From Snuella sedimenti (GTDB taxonomy: Bacteria > Bacteroidota > Bacteroidia > Flavobacteriales > Flavobacteriaceae): a DNA stretch of 64,000 bases. Location of the stretch: positions 62,001 to 126,000 of the forward strand of contig NZ_JAELVQ010000002.1 of NCBI RefSeq assembly GCF_016428595.1, read 5' to 3'. The notes beneath the pieces were generated by a model. That model did not search any database. It was not told the DNA's origin and saw nothing but the letters and a program-made list of their open reading frames with translations. Below are positions 46,001 to 53,792 of this stretch, one piece after another. The first letter of the stretch is position 1. Each line of letters starts with the position of its first letter. The translations under genes were made by a program, and so were the position numbers.

Positions 46001-46652
46001 ACCCGATATTTTTGGAGGTTTTATGAGTGACTTTTTCTTTAAAGGTTTCAATTTCCATATTGGATTAGATTATAAATTTGGGGCAACTATATTTTCGCGT
46101 TCTAATTATTATTACCGCGGTATGGGAATAACAAAAGAGACATTAAAGTATAGAGATGAAGCTCATGGAGGATTGGCTTATTACATTGATGGCGCTGGTG
46201 ATAAAATTCCTTGGCAGCATAATCAAGCAGCACCAACAGACTCTAGTGATGGTTTGGTATATCACGACGGGGTTATTAATCCAGGGGTAGTTAATGTAGG
46301 CACTGCCGAAAATCCAGTATACGAACAGAATGGTAAGATCTTATCTGCTTACGAACGCAGTTTAATATATATTAATGACCTTGGGCAAAATTATGCGCCT
46401 GACGGATTGCACAAAAACGATTATATCAAACTTCGTGAATTGTCGTTAAGTTATACGCTACCAGGAGATTTGGTGAAAAAAGTTGGAATGCAGAAAATGA
46501 CACTTTCATTTTTGGCTAGAAACTTGTTTTACATATACAAGTCCATACCTAATATAGATCCAGAATCTACTTTGGGAACCGATTCTTGGGTGGAGGATTC
46601 AGCTTATCCTGTAGCCACTTCAGTAGGAATGGGACTTAATATTAGTTTTTAA
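43020..46652 (+). CDS. SusC/RagA-family TonB-dependent receptor
   Basis: A 1210-residue outer-membrane glycan importer. Order: signal peptide (to about residue 44, ...FTDSYSQS), STN domain (about 48-115), carboxypeptidase-D-like regulatory domain (138-205, VKGLVSDNEGMPLVGVNIL), TonB plug (about 210-330, VVVTAFGIKRDEKSLGYAV; ILKGAKASVLYGGEGANGVVLITTKKG) and barrel, ending VGMGLNISF with a terminal Phe. The STN domain links it to the upstream FecR/sigma pair. It works with the SusD-like lipoprotein encoded next. The substrate is not shown by sequence; neighbours suggest fucose/N-acetylhexosamine glycans. Confidence 0.95.
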   Translation: MKKNQLFYNFLVGYRNKILFAMKCLSLFLLLFTFYSFTDSYSQSTKLRIDLKQASLIDMIKEIENQSEFVFIYNDEILPELSKIKGDIQISNKSIYKVLDRVLDNNKLVYSINERQVILNKSTVFKSQVDLQQSVVKGLVSDNEGMPLVGVNILKIGTITGTQTDFDGNYVINAKKGDQLSFSYVGMQTVTVTVGDNTTINVTMQEDTENLDQVVVTAFGIKRDEKSLGYAVSRIESKDITIAGASTNPVVSLYGKASGVGITTNAAGPTGAVDIKIRGAAGLESSANTRPLFVVDGMPIYDTGSNMANRGYDPLNSFDYGSGINDINPEDIASIEILKGAKASVLYGGEGANGVVLITTKKGTGTRGLGVNVNTQYTYEIPRTFIDFQNEYGSGTSEYTRQYETLPGGGQGHRQVVWSRFNWGPKFDGAPVQFLDGSIRPYQAYPNNYLDLFRNGSNAIHTVAVSGGNEMGNMRVSYTNQEFKGLLPNNYQKKHVFNFSGMLKASDFATVEVNTNLYKIKTHNRYPNLGDIVAWGINRDYDFNAIKDLYKNEDGSKFNAEDTGWPGQFAPTYLMNTLWEQLENSDLDDKLHLITSLKTTLNFTDQLSFIGQVGLDYTDTDFTTKNPITRFEPENAGGRYAYARHNTTVENYRGLLNYEFSLFDDRMKIFSFVGGEYKKTAFKSINVATYGDLRFPDFWSLNNEQDWPDGSQRGRVRGHNYGSQVLYSALGSATISWDNELYLELQARNDWSSTLPPENNSFFYPGIGLSWNFTNTFDIPFMEYGKFRASWADVGRGAPGSVTSYFANRSYSVGGVNNTDALSISAPSSLFAGALKPERKRELEVGFDARFFKGSRIETSFSFYHNNIYDQIMGVPLSNTTGAGDIKINAGNVANWGYELLLKGSPIVTKKYRWDLTFTAAKQQSEVKKLYPGITQKVTGSVGNSIVQVAEEGRPFGELRMFDYLTDGEGNRVVDNSGYYVLDQSELKAVANTTPDIFGGFMSDFFFKGFNFHIGLDYKFGATIFSRSNYYYRGMGITKETLKYRDEAHGGLAYYIDGAGDKIPWQHNQAAPTDSSDGLVYHDGVINPGVVNVGTAENPVYEQNGKILSAYERSLIYINDLGQNYAPDGLHKNDYIKLRELSLSYTLPGDLVKKVGMQKMTLSFLARNLFYIYKSIPNIDPESTLGTDSWVEDSAYPVATSVGMGLNISF

Positions 46653-46677
46653 TCAAAAGTTAAATAAAAAGATAAGG

Positions 46678-46774
46678 TATTATGAAATGAGCCATAACAA
46701 ATCTTGATACCCACCGAGATGATTATTGGCGAATTACATCTGATCTATGAAAAACAATAAAATTTAAACAGATG
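46678..46774 (+). promoter_or_regulatory. start-codon-pairing leader motif, copy B (susD-like)
   Basis: Between the susC-like and susD-like genes lie ATGAAATGAGCC (46682-46693), TGGCGAATTACATCTGATC (46727-46745) and ACAGATG (46768-46774), whose ATG starts the susD-like gene. The first and second blocks are nearly identical to those before rpmC (7.5 kb). CATCTG (46737-46742) is complementary to CAGATG (46769-46774), 26 bases apart. GCCA and TGGC can also pair. AGATG in the middle offers an alternative partner for CATCT. Confidence 0.6.
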
Positions 46775-48517
46775 AAAAAAATAATGTTATTAATGTTTTC
46801 CTTGATAGTCCTTTCGTCTTGTCAGGATGTCTTAGAGGAAGAATTTCAGAACCCGCAGCAATACGTGCCTAACCCAGATCAACTGGCTTCTGGGATGTTT
46901 ACAAACGCTCTCCTTCAATATAAATTTTATATTAAAGATTACGGTGAATATTGGTGGCAATTAAGCGGTAACGGTATGCCTAGTTATGCACAAATATCTT
47001 GCCGTTATATTACACCTAGATATAGTTGGTTTATCGATTATGATGACGTAACAAACGGAAATGGTTTTAGCCAAAGTGGATTTAATTGGTTTAATGACTT
47101 TTACTTAAGAATGCGTAATTGGGGATTGATCCAGGACGTAATTAATGGACTTAGCGGTCAAGAGTATGATGATAGTGTTATCTATTTTAAAATGTTGTCA
47201 ATAATGAAGGATTGGGCAGCTTTGAGGAATGTAGACCTGTTTAATTCCATTCCATATTTAAATGCTTTTAAAGGATCTCAAGGTGAATTCTTTACAGAGT
47301 ACGATGATCCAGAAGCTATTTATAAGGCAGTTTTGGATGATTTAAAAGCCATTGCAGACGAATTACCAGGGATTTATGCAAAAATGTCACCAGAAGGGAT
47401 AGCTACTTTGCAAACTCAAGATATTGCTTTGCAAGGGAATGTCGATAAATGGGTTCAGTATGCAAATGCTTTAAGACTTCGGTTTGCAGTTAAATTGGCA
47501 AGTGTAGATGCACAGTTTGCGTCAAGCCATATTAGTGATGCAATTAATAATTTGCCAACAGAAGATTTAGCTTTTGACCTGCCTCATATTGATGCTGCAG
47601 GCGCATTACCTGGTGGAGGTACATGGCAACGTGGATTATACGAAAGGCCTTATGTGACTTTTATTCCTAATATAATTATGAATAGAATGAACTTTCATGA
47701 GTTAGAATATGAGGAAGCTATAGACGATCCTAGATTACCTGTTATTGCATTACCTACAAAGTATAATGATTATAGAGGTGTGTCCTTAGATGCCGATGGT
47801 CAGAATCAAGGTTATGTCGATGGCGATAGATATTATCCGTGGGCAGATAACTTGGAATCTTCATCTGAAAATAATGCCAGATCTATGTATAGTCATGTTA
47901 CCCTTACGCATAATAATGTACCAGCAGATATGTTTACGCTTGCAGAGATAGACTTGTTATTAGCGGAAGTGGCTGCAAAAGGATTAGCGAATACAGGTAA
48001 GACAGCTGGGGGGCACATTGAGGATGCTGTAATGCATTCTACCGATTATTGGTATATGTTAAACGGTTTAGGGCAGTATAGACAGGACTATACAACAGAG
48101 CCTTGGGCAAGTCTAATTCGTCCTTCTAAACCTAGCCAAGCCATTATAAGCTCTTATGCTGAAAAAGTTAAGAATGCTTTTGATGCAGTTAGTAGTGCTG
48201 ATGACCAAATGGAGATTATTATGCAACAAAAGTACATTCATATGAATTTATTGCGACCCATAGAATTATGGAGTGAATTAAGAAGGACAAGACATCCAAA
48301 ATTAGAGCCTATGACATTTCAAGGTAAGGTTATGAAGCCACAGCCAGAACGCTTAATGTATCCGTCTTCTGAATTACAAAACAACTCAGAGGCTTTCTTA
48401 AAAGTAATTGATCAGAATAATTGGACATCACCAATCTTTTGGAGAACAGATGCAAGCTCTTATTATAGAGATGATTATGTGACGTTTAAAACAGGGATGT
48501 TACCTGACTTTAATTAA
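46772..48517 (+). CDS. SusD/RagB-family outer-membrane lipoprotein
   Basis: 581 residues with a lipoprotein signal (Cys17 in LIVLSSCQDV). The helical, Trp- and Tyr-rich sequence, with KDWAALRNVDLFNSIPYLNA, KWVQYANALRLRFAVKLA and the late LLRPIELWSELRRTRHPKL, is typical of SusD-like glycan-binding lipoproteins (SusD-like 2 group). It caps the SusC-like receptor. Its start codon is inside the shared leader motif, so its translation may be set apart from that of SusC. A strong terminator follows. Confidence 0.92.
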   Translation: MKKIMLLMFSLIVLSSCQDVLEEEFQNPQQYVPNPDQLASGMFTNALLQYKFYIKDYGEYWWQLSGNGMPSYAQISCRYITPRYSWFIDYDDVTNGNGFSQSGFNWFNDFYLRMRNWGLIQDVINGLSGQEYDDSVIYFKMLSIMKDWAALRNVDLFNSIPYLNAFKGSQGEFFTEYDDPEAIYKAVLDDLKAIADELPGIYAKMSPEGIATLQTQDIALQGNVDKWVQYANALRLRFAVKLASVDAQFASSHISDAINNLPTEDLAFDLPHIDAAGALPGGGTWQRGLYERPYVTFIPNIIMNRMNFHELEYEEAIDDPRLPVIALPTKYNDYRGVSLDADGQNQGYVDGDRYYPWADNLESSSENNARSMYSHVTLTHNNVPADMFTLAEIDLLLAEVAAKGLANTGKTAGGHIEDAVMHSTDYWYMLNGLGQYRQDYTTEPWASLIRPSKPSQAIISSYAEKVKNAFDAVSSADDQMEIIMQQKYIHMNLLRPIELWSELRRTRHPKLEPMTFQGKVMKPQPERLMYPSSELQNNSEAFLKVIDQNNWTSPIFWRTDASSYYRDDYVTFKTGMLPDFN

Positions 48518-48545
48518 TAATTTATACTAACAAAGTTTAGTTTCT

Positions 48546-48582
48546 AGGTGAGATTGTTTTTAAACAATCTCACCTTTTTTTA
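48546..48582 (+). terminator. terminator after the SusC/SusD unit
   Basis: A perfect 14-bp stem (AGGTGAGATTGTTT at 48546-48559 with its complement at 48562-48575) and a two-base gap, followed by TTTTTT. It separates the uptake genes from the catabolic operon. Confidence 0.9.
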
Positions 48583-48701
48583 TGATGCCATTTTATTAAA
48601 GCATGGTCTTAGAAGGAATAGGTTAGGTAAATGTTGTCAATGAGCAAAAAAAGTATCAGTGAAAGTTGTTTTTATGGTAGATAATATCCAAGTGAATAAA
48701 T

Positions 48702-48728
48702 TAGATTTGTTATTTGTACATTGTACAA
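48702..48728 (+). promoter_or_regulatory. promoter and palindromic operator of the fucose-type operon
   Basis: A perfect TAnnTTTG box (TAGATTTG, 48702-48709) is followed five bases later by the 15-base perfect palindrome TTGTACATTGTACAA (48714-48728). It sits where transcription would start, 29 bases before the SDR gene. The shape suits a dimeric repressor of the GntR type, but no GntR gene is in the window; the AraC gene at the operon's end is the other candidate regulator. Confidence 0.6.
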
Positions 48729-48757
48729 CTATTTTAACAAAACTTTATTAGGACATT

Positions 48758-49537
48758 TTGGATTTAAAACTAAAAGATAAGGTCGTCATAGTTACTGGCG
48801 GATCTAAGGGGATAGGATTGGGAATAACAGAAGCTTTAATGAATGAAGGAGCAATCCCAATGATTGTTACAAGAAATGAAAAAAGTGTTTTAGAGTTAAT
48901 GAAAACCTTCGAAGAGAAGGGTCAAAAAGTAGCTTATGCTATTGCAGATTTAGTGGATCCAGCCCAATGCAAAGCCGCAGTACAAAAAACAATAGAGACC
49001 TTTGGTAGAATAGACGGTTTGGTGAATAATGCAGGCGTTAACGATGGTATAGGTTTGGAGCATGGGTCTTACGAAGGGTTTATGGAGTCTATTAAAAAGA
49101 ATCTCACACATTATTACCTAATGGCGCACCATGCACTCCCAGAGCTTAAAAAGAGTAAGGGAAGTATTGTAAATATAGGCTCTAAAACATCGTTAACAGG
49201 GCAAGGTGGAACATCAGGCTATGCAGCTGCTAATGGCGGACGTAATGCCTTAACACGAGAATGGGCCGTAGAATTATTGCCCTATAGCATTCGGGTTAAC
49301 GCTGTAATTGTAGCCGAGTGTTATACGCCGTTATATGACCGATGGATAAAGACTTTTGATAATCCAGAAGAAAAACTACAAGCCATCACAAAAAATATTC
49401 CTTTGGAAAATAGAATGACCGAGGCAGAAGAAATAGCAAATACTGTCGTCTTTTTATTGTCAGAACGCTCCAGTCACACTACGGGGCAGTTGATTTTTGT
49501 AGATGGAGGCTATGTCCATTTAGATAGAGCATTGTAA
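48758..49537 (+). CDS. SDR-family oxidoreductase, probably of L-fucose (6-deoxysugar) oxidation
   Basis: 259 residues with the SDR Rossmann motif TGGSKGIG (13-20) and NNAG (90-93). The catalytic Tyr155 is followed by AAAN rather than the usual YxxxK, so Asn159 stands in the Lys position, which is odd. The sequence otherwise runs well (GSKTSLTGQGGTSGY, AVIVAECYTPLYDRW, FVDGGY). A TTG codon at 48758 is the only reasonable start, since no ATG or GTG precedes the fold. First gene of an operon with fucP, a mutarotase, GH20 and lutABC, it is likely an L-fucose dehydrogenase or the 2-keto-3-deoxy-L-fuconate dehydrogenase; I cannot tell which. Confidence 0.82.
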   Translation: MDLKLKDKVVIVTGGSKGIGLGITEALMNEGAIPMIVTRNEKSVLELMKTFEEKGQKVAYAIADLVDPAQCKAAVQKTIETFGRIDGLVNNAGVNDGIGLEHGSYEGFMESIKKNLTHYYLMAHHALPELKKSKGSIVNIGSKTSLTGQGGTSGYAAANGGRNALTREWAVELLPYSIRVNAVIVAECYTPLYDRWIKTFDNPEEKLQAITKNIPLENRMTEAEEIANTVVFLLSERSSHTTGQLIFVDGGYVHLDRAL

Positions 49538-49609
49538 CCTTCGTCGAAAAAATAGGAAATGCTAAATCAATATAACTAAATTTAAGCTTTATTATAATTA
49601 TTATAACCT

Positions 49610-50950
49610 ATGGATAACATTAAAAAAATACCTGTTGTATCAAAGAAAGTTTTACTTCCTTTTATTTTAATAACCTCATTATTTGCACTATGGGGCTTTG
49701 CTAATGCTGTAACAGACCCTATGGTTCAAGCATTTAAAAAAGTTTTAGAACTTTCCAATTCACAAGCAGCTTGGGTACAGATGGCCTTCTACGGGGGCTA
49801 CTTTTGTATGGCTTTACCAGCGGCCATGTTTATGCGTAAGTATTCGTATAAGGTTGGTATTTTAATTGGACTAGGTCTTTATGCTACAGGAGCTTTGTTA
49901 TTTTATCCAGCTGCCATTACCGAAAAATTCTGGTTCTTTTGTTTGGGACTTTACATTTTGACTTTCGGATTGGCTTTCTTAGAGACAGCAGCAAACCCTT
50001 ATGCATTGGCATTAGGAGCGAAAGAGACTGCGACGCAACGTTTAAATTTAGCACAGGCTTTTAATCCGGTGGGTTTAATTGCTGGATTGTTTGTTGCTCA
50101 GCAATTTGTTTTAAAGAATTTGCAATCAGATGATATTTCAGATTTTAGTGCTCTCGATGAAGCTTCTAAAATATTAATTAAGACATCAGACTTAATGGTT
50201 ATACGCGATCCATATGTGATTTTAGGTTTGGTCATTACAGCAGTATTTGTTCTGTTTGTTGTTAGCAAAATGCCACAATCTAAAGATGAAGGAGGTATGC
50301 CTAGTATAGGAGATACATTTGCAACATTGGCAAAAAACAAAAAGTATGTATTAGGGGTGTTGGCGCAGATTTTATATGTAGGAGCACAAATTATGTGTTG
50401 GACCTATATCTATCAATATGCAGAAGGCATAGGTATGGACAGTGTTACCGCTGGTTATTACCAGATGGGGGCATTTGTGTTATTTACGGTAGGTAGAGCG
50501 GTTGGAACGTATTTACTACGGTTTGTTAGTTCAGGAAAGCTGTTAATGTATTTTTCTGTGTTTTCAATGGTGTTTGTGTTCGGAACTATGTATATAAATG
50601 GCATTGTGGGGCTTTATAGTTTAGTAGGAGTTTCGTTTTTCATGTCCTTAATGTTTCCTACTATCTATGGTATCGCATTGGGAGATTTAACAGAAGAACA
50701 ATCGAAAGTGGGATCTGCCGGTTTGGTAATGGCCATTGTTGGGGGAGCATTAATGCCAAAGCTACAAGGTATAATAATTGATGCAGGAGGTAATGGCGTG
50801 GCCGATACTAAGATCATGGGCGTTTCCGAAGTTAATTTTTCGTTTATATTGCCGCTGCTTTGTTTTGTGTATATTGCATGGTATGGGCTTAGGGTTTTTA
50901 AGAGACATGAAGCTACAGATGATGCATTGCATTATGTTAATCAGGATTAG
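49610..50950 (+). CDS. fucP: L-fucose:H+ symporter (FucP-type MFS permease)
   Basis: 446 residues and about twelve membrane segments. The N-terminal FALWGFANAVTDPMVQAFKK places Asp36 where E. coli FucP has the proton-coupling Asp46, and FGLAFLETAANPYALALG places Glu125 at E. coli Glu135, both important for transport. It imports L-fucose or a related 6-deoxy sugar across the inner membrane. The stop TAG is directly followed by the ATG of the mutarotase gene with no gap, indicating translational coupling. Confidence 0.9.
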   Translation: MDNIKKIPVVSKKVLLPFILITSLFALWGFANAVTDPMVQAFKKVLELSNSQAAWVQMAFYGGYFCMALPAAMFMRKYSYKVGILIGLGLYATGALLFYPAAITEKFWFFCLGLYILTFGLAFLETAANPYALALGAKETATQRLNLAQAFNPVGLIAGLFVAQQFVLKNLQSDDISDFSALDEASKILIKTSDLMVIRDPYVILGLVITAVFVLFVVSKMPQSKDEGGMPSIGDTFATLAKNKKYVLGVLAQILYVGAQIMCWTYIYQYAEGIGMDSVTAGYYQMGAFVLFTVGRAVGTYLLRFVSSGKLLMYFSVFSMVFVFGTMYINGIVGLYSLVGVSFFMSLMFPTIYGIALGDLTEEQSKVGSAGLVMAIVGGALMPKLQGIIIDAGGNGVADTKIMGVSEVNFSFILPLLCFVYIAWYGLRVFKRHEATDDALHYVNQD

Positions 50951-51289
50951 ATGGGGAGTTTAAAAAGACATTGTTTTGCTTTAGATTTGGTAGATGATCC
51001 CAAATTGATGGCAGAATACAAAAAGTACCATGAGAAGATCTGGCCCGAGATAACCGCTAGTATCAAAGATGCGGGAATAGAAGTTTTAGAGATTTATTGT
51101 GTAGGGAATCGAATGTTTATGATTATGGAGGTTAATGATACCTTTTCATTTGAAAGGAAATCCAAAATGGATGCCGATAATCCAAAAGTTCAGGAGTGGG
51201 AAACGTTAATGTGGAAATATCAGCAAGCTTTACCAACAGCTAAGAAGGGTGAAAAGTGGTTGTTGATGGAAAAAATATATGAATTGTAG
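50951..51289 (+). CDS. L-rhamnose/L-fucose mutarotase (RhaM family)
   Basis: 112 residues with the RhaM pattern: HCFALDLVDDPKLMAEYKKYHEKIWPEI, GIEVLEIYCVGNRMFMIMEV and WKYQQALP. These small dimeric enzymes interconvert the alpha and beta anomers of 6-deoxyhexoses. Family members next to oxidative L-fucose genes act on fucose in Xanthomonas, and the fucP neighbour favours that here. It differs from the FucU type. It abuts fucP and lies 25 bases before the GH20 gene. Confidence 0.88.
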   Translation: MGSLKRHCFALDLVDDPKLMAEYKKYHEKIWPEITASIKDAGIEVLEIYCVGNRMFMIMEVNDTFSFERKSKMDADNPKVQEWETLMWKYQQALPTAKKGEKWLLMEKIYEL

Positions 51290-51314
51290 TTTAATCAAAT
51301 AAAAGATAATAGAA

Positions 51315-53009
51315 ATGAGATTATTAGTTGTAATATGTGTCTGCTTTTTAAGTATATCATGCTCGAATAAGTACAAAGAAGTGGCAAATACAGATCAGGA
51401 TTATCCAATAATCCCTAAGCCACTGGTTATGGAAATGGCCAAAGGAAGGTTTTTAGTTGATAAGAATACCAAGGTTTCAGGTGATGCTTCGCTGGAAAAA
51501 GAAGGTCAGTTTTTAGCAGACATGTTAGGAGCTGCAACCGGTCTGGATATTTCGTTTAGTGAAGGATCACAAGGGAATATTCAATTGCAGCTGGATAGTC
51601 GTATTGCGAATGAAGAAGGCTATCAGTTAGAAGTAGCATATAATAAAATAACCATATCGGGAAAAAATTCTAAAGGTGTATTTTATGGCATCCAAACCTT
51701 ACGCCAGTTACTGCCAGCAAGTATTGAGTCTGCCAATGGAAGTTTAAAAGAATTAACCATTCCAGTAGTAAGCATTAAAGATGAGCCAAGATATGTTTAT
51801 AGAGGGATGCATTTAGATGTAGCACGTCACTTTTTCCCTGTAGATTTTATCAAAAAATATATCGATTTAATCGCCTTGCATAAAATGAATACATTTCATT
51901 GGCATTTAACAGAAGACCAGGGCTGGCGTATTGAAATCAAAAAGTACCCCAAGTTAACTGAAATAGGCTCCAAGCGTTACGGAACGATTGTGGGCCATCA
52001 TCCGGGAACCTCTAATGATGAAAAGGAATATGGGGGCTATTACACCCAAGAAGATGTTAAAGAGATTGTAGCTTATGCAACAGAGAAGCATGTTACAGTT
52101 ATACCGGAAATTGAATTGCCAGGGCACAGTAGTGCAGCCATAGCAGCATATCCTTATTTAAGCTGTTTTCCAGAGGAGCCAACAGAAGTTACCAACGATA
52201 TGATGTCTAAAAAAGGAAAAGAAGTTCAAGCGGCCGGAACCCCAAAGATCGTTCAGGAAACCTGGGGTGTATTCAACGATGTATACTGTGCAGGTAAAGA
52301 AGAAACCTTTGCCTTTTTGCAAGACGTGTTAGATGAAGTTATACCCTTATTCCCTTCGAAATATGTTCATATTGGAGGCGATGAGTGTCCTAAAAAGAAT
52401 TGGGAAAGATGTCCTAGTTGTCAGGCTAGAATTAAAGCTGAGGGCTTGCATGACGAGCACGAATTACAAAGTTATTTTATCCAACGGATGGAGAAATACC
52501 TCAATTCCAAAGGCAAGCAAATTATTGGATGGGATGAGATTTTAGAAGGCGGATTGGCACCTAATGCAACAGTCATGTCATGGCGAGGAACCAAAGGCGG
52601 TATAGAAGCAGCCAAACAGCATCACGATGTTATCATGACACCAGGGCACTCTTGTTATTTTGATCACTATCAGTCTGAAGACAAGGCTAACGAACCTTTG
52701 GCTATTGGAGGAAAGACAACGGTAGCCGATGTTTATGCTTACGAACCAACACCAGAAGAGCTGTCGGCAGAAGAACAAAAATTTATTTTGGGAGCGCAGG
52801 GGAATGTCTGGACCGAATATATGGCAACGACCGATTATGTCGAGTATATGATCTTACCCCGTATGAGTGCCCTGTCGGAAGTAGTTTGGTCTGATAAAGA
52901 TGCTAAGAACTGGGACGATTTTAATGCACGTCTTAACATTTTTGTAAACCGTTTGGAGGCTATGGGATTGAATTATGCCAAGCATAGTGTCCAAAAAGAA
53001 ACAGAGTAG
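51315..53009 (+). CDS. beta-N-acetylhexosaminidase, GH20 lipoprotein
   Basis: 564 residues. Lipoprotein signal with Cys16 (FLSISCSNK); N-terminal GH20b domain (about 30-155); catalytic TIM barrel from PRYVYRGMHLDVARHFFPVD onward, with the Asp-Glu pair Asp356-Glu357 in HIGGDECPK, the family's polarising Asp and acid/base. The HWHLTEDQGWRIEIK and ETWGVFNDVYC segments are also typical. It releases terminal GlcNAc or GalNAc from glycans, probably at the cell surface or in the periplasm. It lies within the fucose-type operon, pointing to mixed fucose/N-acetylhexosamine glycans. Confidence 0.94.
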   Translation: MRLLVVICVCFLSISCSNKYKEVANTDQDYPIIPKPLVMEMAKGRFLVDKNTKVSGDASLEKEGQFLADMLGAATGLDISFSEGSQGNIQLQLDSRIANEEGYQLEVAYNKITISGKNSKGVFYGIQTLRQLLPASIESANGSLKELTIPVVSIKDEPRYVYRGMHLDVARHFFPVDFIKKYIDLIALHKMNTFHWHLTEDQGWRIEIKKYPKLTEIGSKRYGTIVGHHPGTSNDEKEYGGYYTQEDVKEIVAYATEKHVTVIPEIELPGHSSAAIAAYPYLSCFPEEPTEVTNDMMSKKGKEVQAAGTPKIVQETWGVFNDVYCAGKEETFAFLQDVLDEVIPLFPSKYVHIGGDECPKKNWERCPSCQARIKAEGLHDEHELQSYFIQRMEKYLNSKGKQIIGWDEILEGGLAPNATVMSWRGTKGGIEAAKQHHDVIMTPGHSCYFDHYQSEDKANEPLAIGGKTTVADVYAYEPTPEELSAEEQKFILGAQGNVWTEYMATTDYVEYMILPRMSALSEVVWSDKDAKNWDDFNARLNIFVNRLEAMGLNYAKHSVQKETE

Positions 53010-53046
53010 TAGATAGAAGAAAATATTTTAGAGAAAAAAGAAAATA

Positions 53047-53787
53047 ATGACAGTAGGATTATTTATCCCTTGTTACATTAATCAATTATATCCACAAGTA
53101 GGAAAGGCAACATTAGAAGTTTTAGAAAAGCTAAATGTTAATGTTGTTTATCCTTCGGGGCAAACCTGTTGCGGACAACCCATGGCCAATTCAGGATATG
53201 AAAGCGAGTCGGTTGGGGCGTGTTTGAATTTAGTAGAAAACTTTAAAGATTTCGATTATATTGTTACACCTTCAGGTAGCTGTGCCTATCATGTTAAACA
53301 ACATTATGATATTGTAGAACAGACCAAAGACGTTGTTAAGGTTCGTAATAACGTATACGAACTTTGCGACTTTATAGTGAACGTTTTAAAGAAAAAGGAT
53401 CTAGGAGCCAGCTTTCCCCATAAAGTAGGCATACATAAAAGCTGTCATGGATTGAGAGGATTACGCTTGGGTTCCTGCTCCGAAGTTGTTGGAGAACCCT
53501 TTTCGTTTATTGAAGATTTACTTAAAGAAGTGGATGGCGTTGAACTAATGTCTTTAACACGTAAAGACGAATGCTGTGGTTTTGGAGGTACTTTTGCAGT
53601 TACCGAAGAAGCTGTTTCCGTAAAAATGGGAAAAGACCGTGTTCAAGATCATTTAGATAGTGGGGTAGAGGTTATAACAGCCACAGACACCTCTTGTTTG
53701 ATGCATTTAGAAGGTTTAATAACCCGTAATAAGCAGCCTTTAAAGGTGATGCATGTTGCCGAAATTTTGAATAGTACAATTAAGTAA
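53047..53787 (+). CDS. lutA: L-lactate utilization protein LutA (Fe-S oxidoreductase)
   Basis: 246 residues with two CCG-type cysteine motifs: TCCGQP (41-43 CCG) and DECCGFGG (176-178 CCG), plus SCHG at 132-134, which bind Fe-S clusters in LutA/GlpC-type subunits. LutABC oxidises L-lactate to pyruvate in Bacillus; YkgEFG is the E. coli counterpart. Here it stands in an operon with 6-deoxysugar genes whose oxidative route yields L-lactate. lutB follows after 5 bases. Confidence 0.93.
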   Translation: MTVGLFIPCYINQLYPQVGKATLEVLEKLNVNVVYPSGQTCCGQPMANSGYESESVGACLNLVENFKDFDYIVTPSGSCAYHVKQHYDIVEQTKDVVKVRNNVYELCDFIVNVLKKKDLGASFPHKVGIHKSCHGLRGLRLGSCSEVVGEPFSFIEDLLKEVDGVELMSLTRKDECCGFGGTFAVTEEAVSVKMGKDRVQDHLDSGVEVITATDTSCLMHLEGLITRNKQPLKVMHVAEILNSTIK

Positions 53788-53792
53788 AAGGA

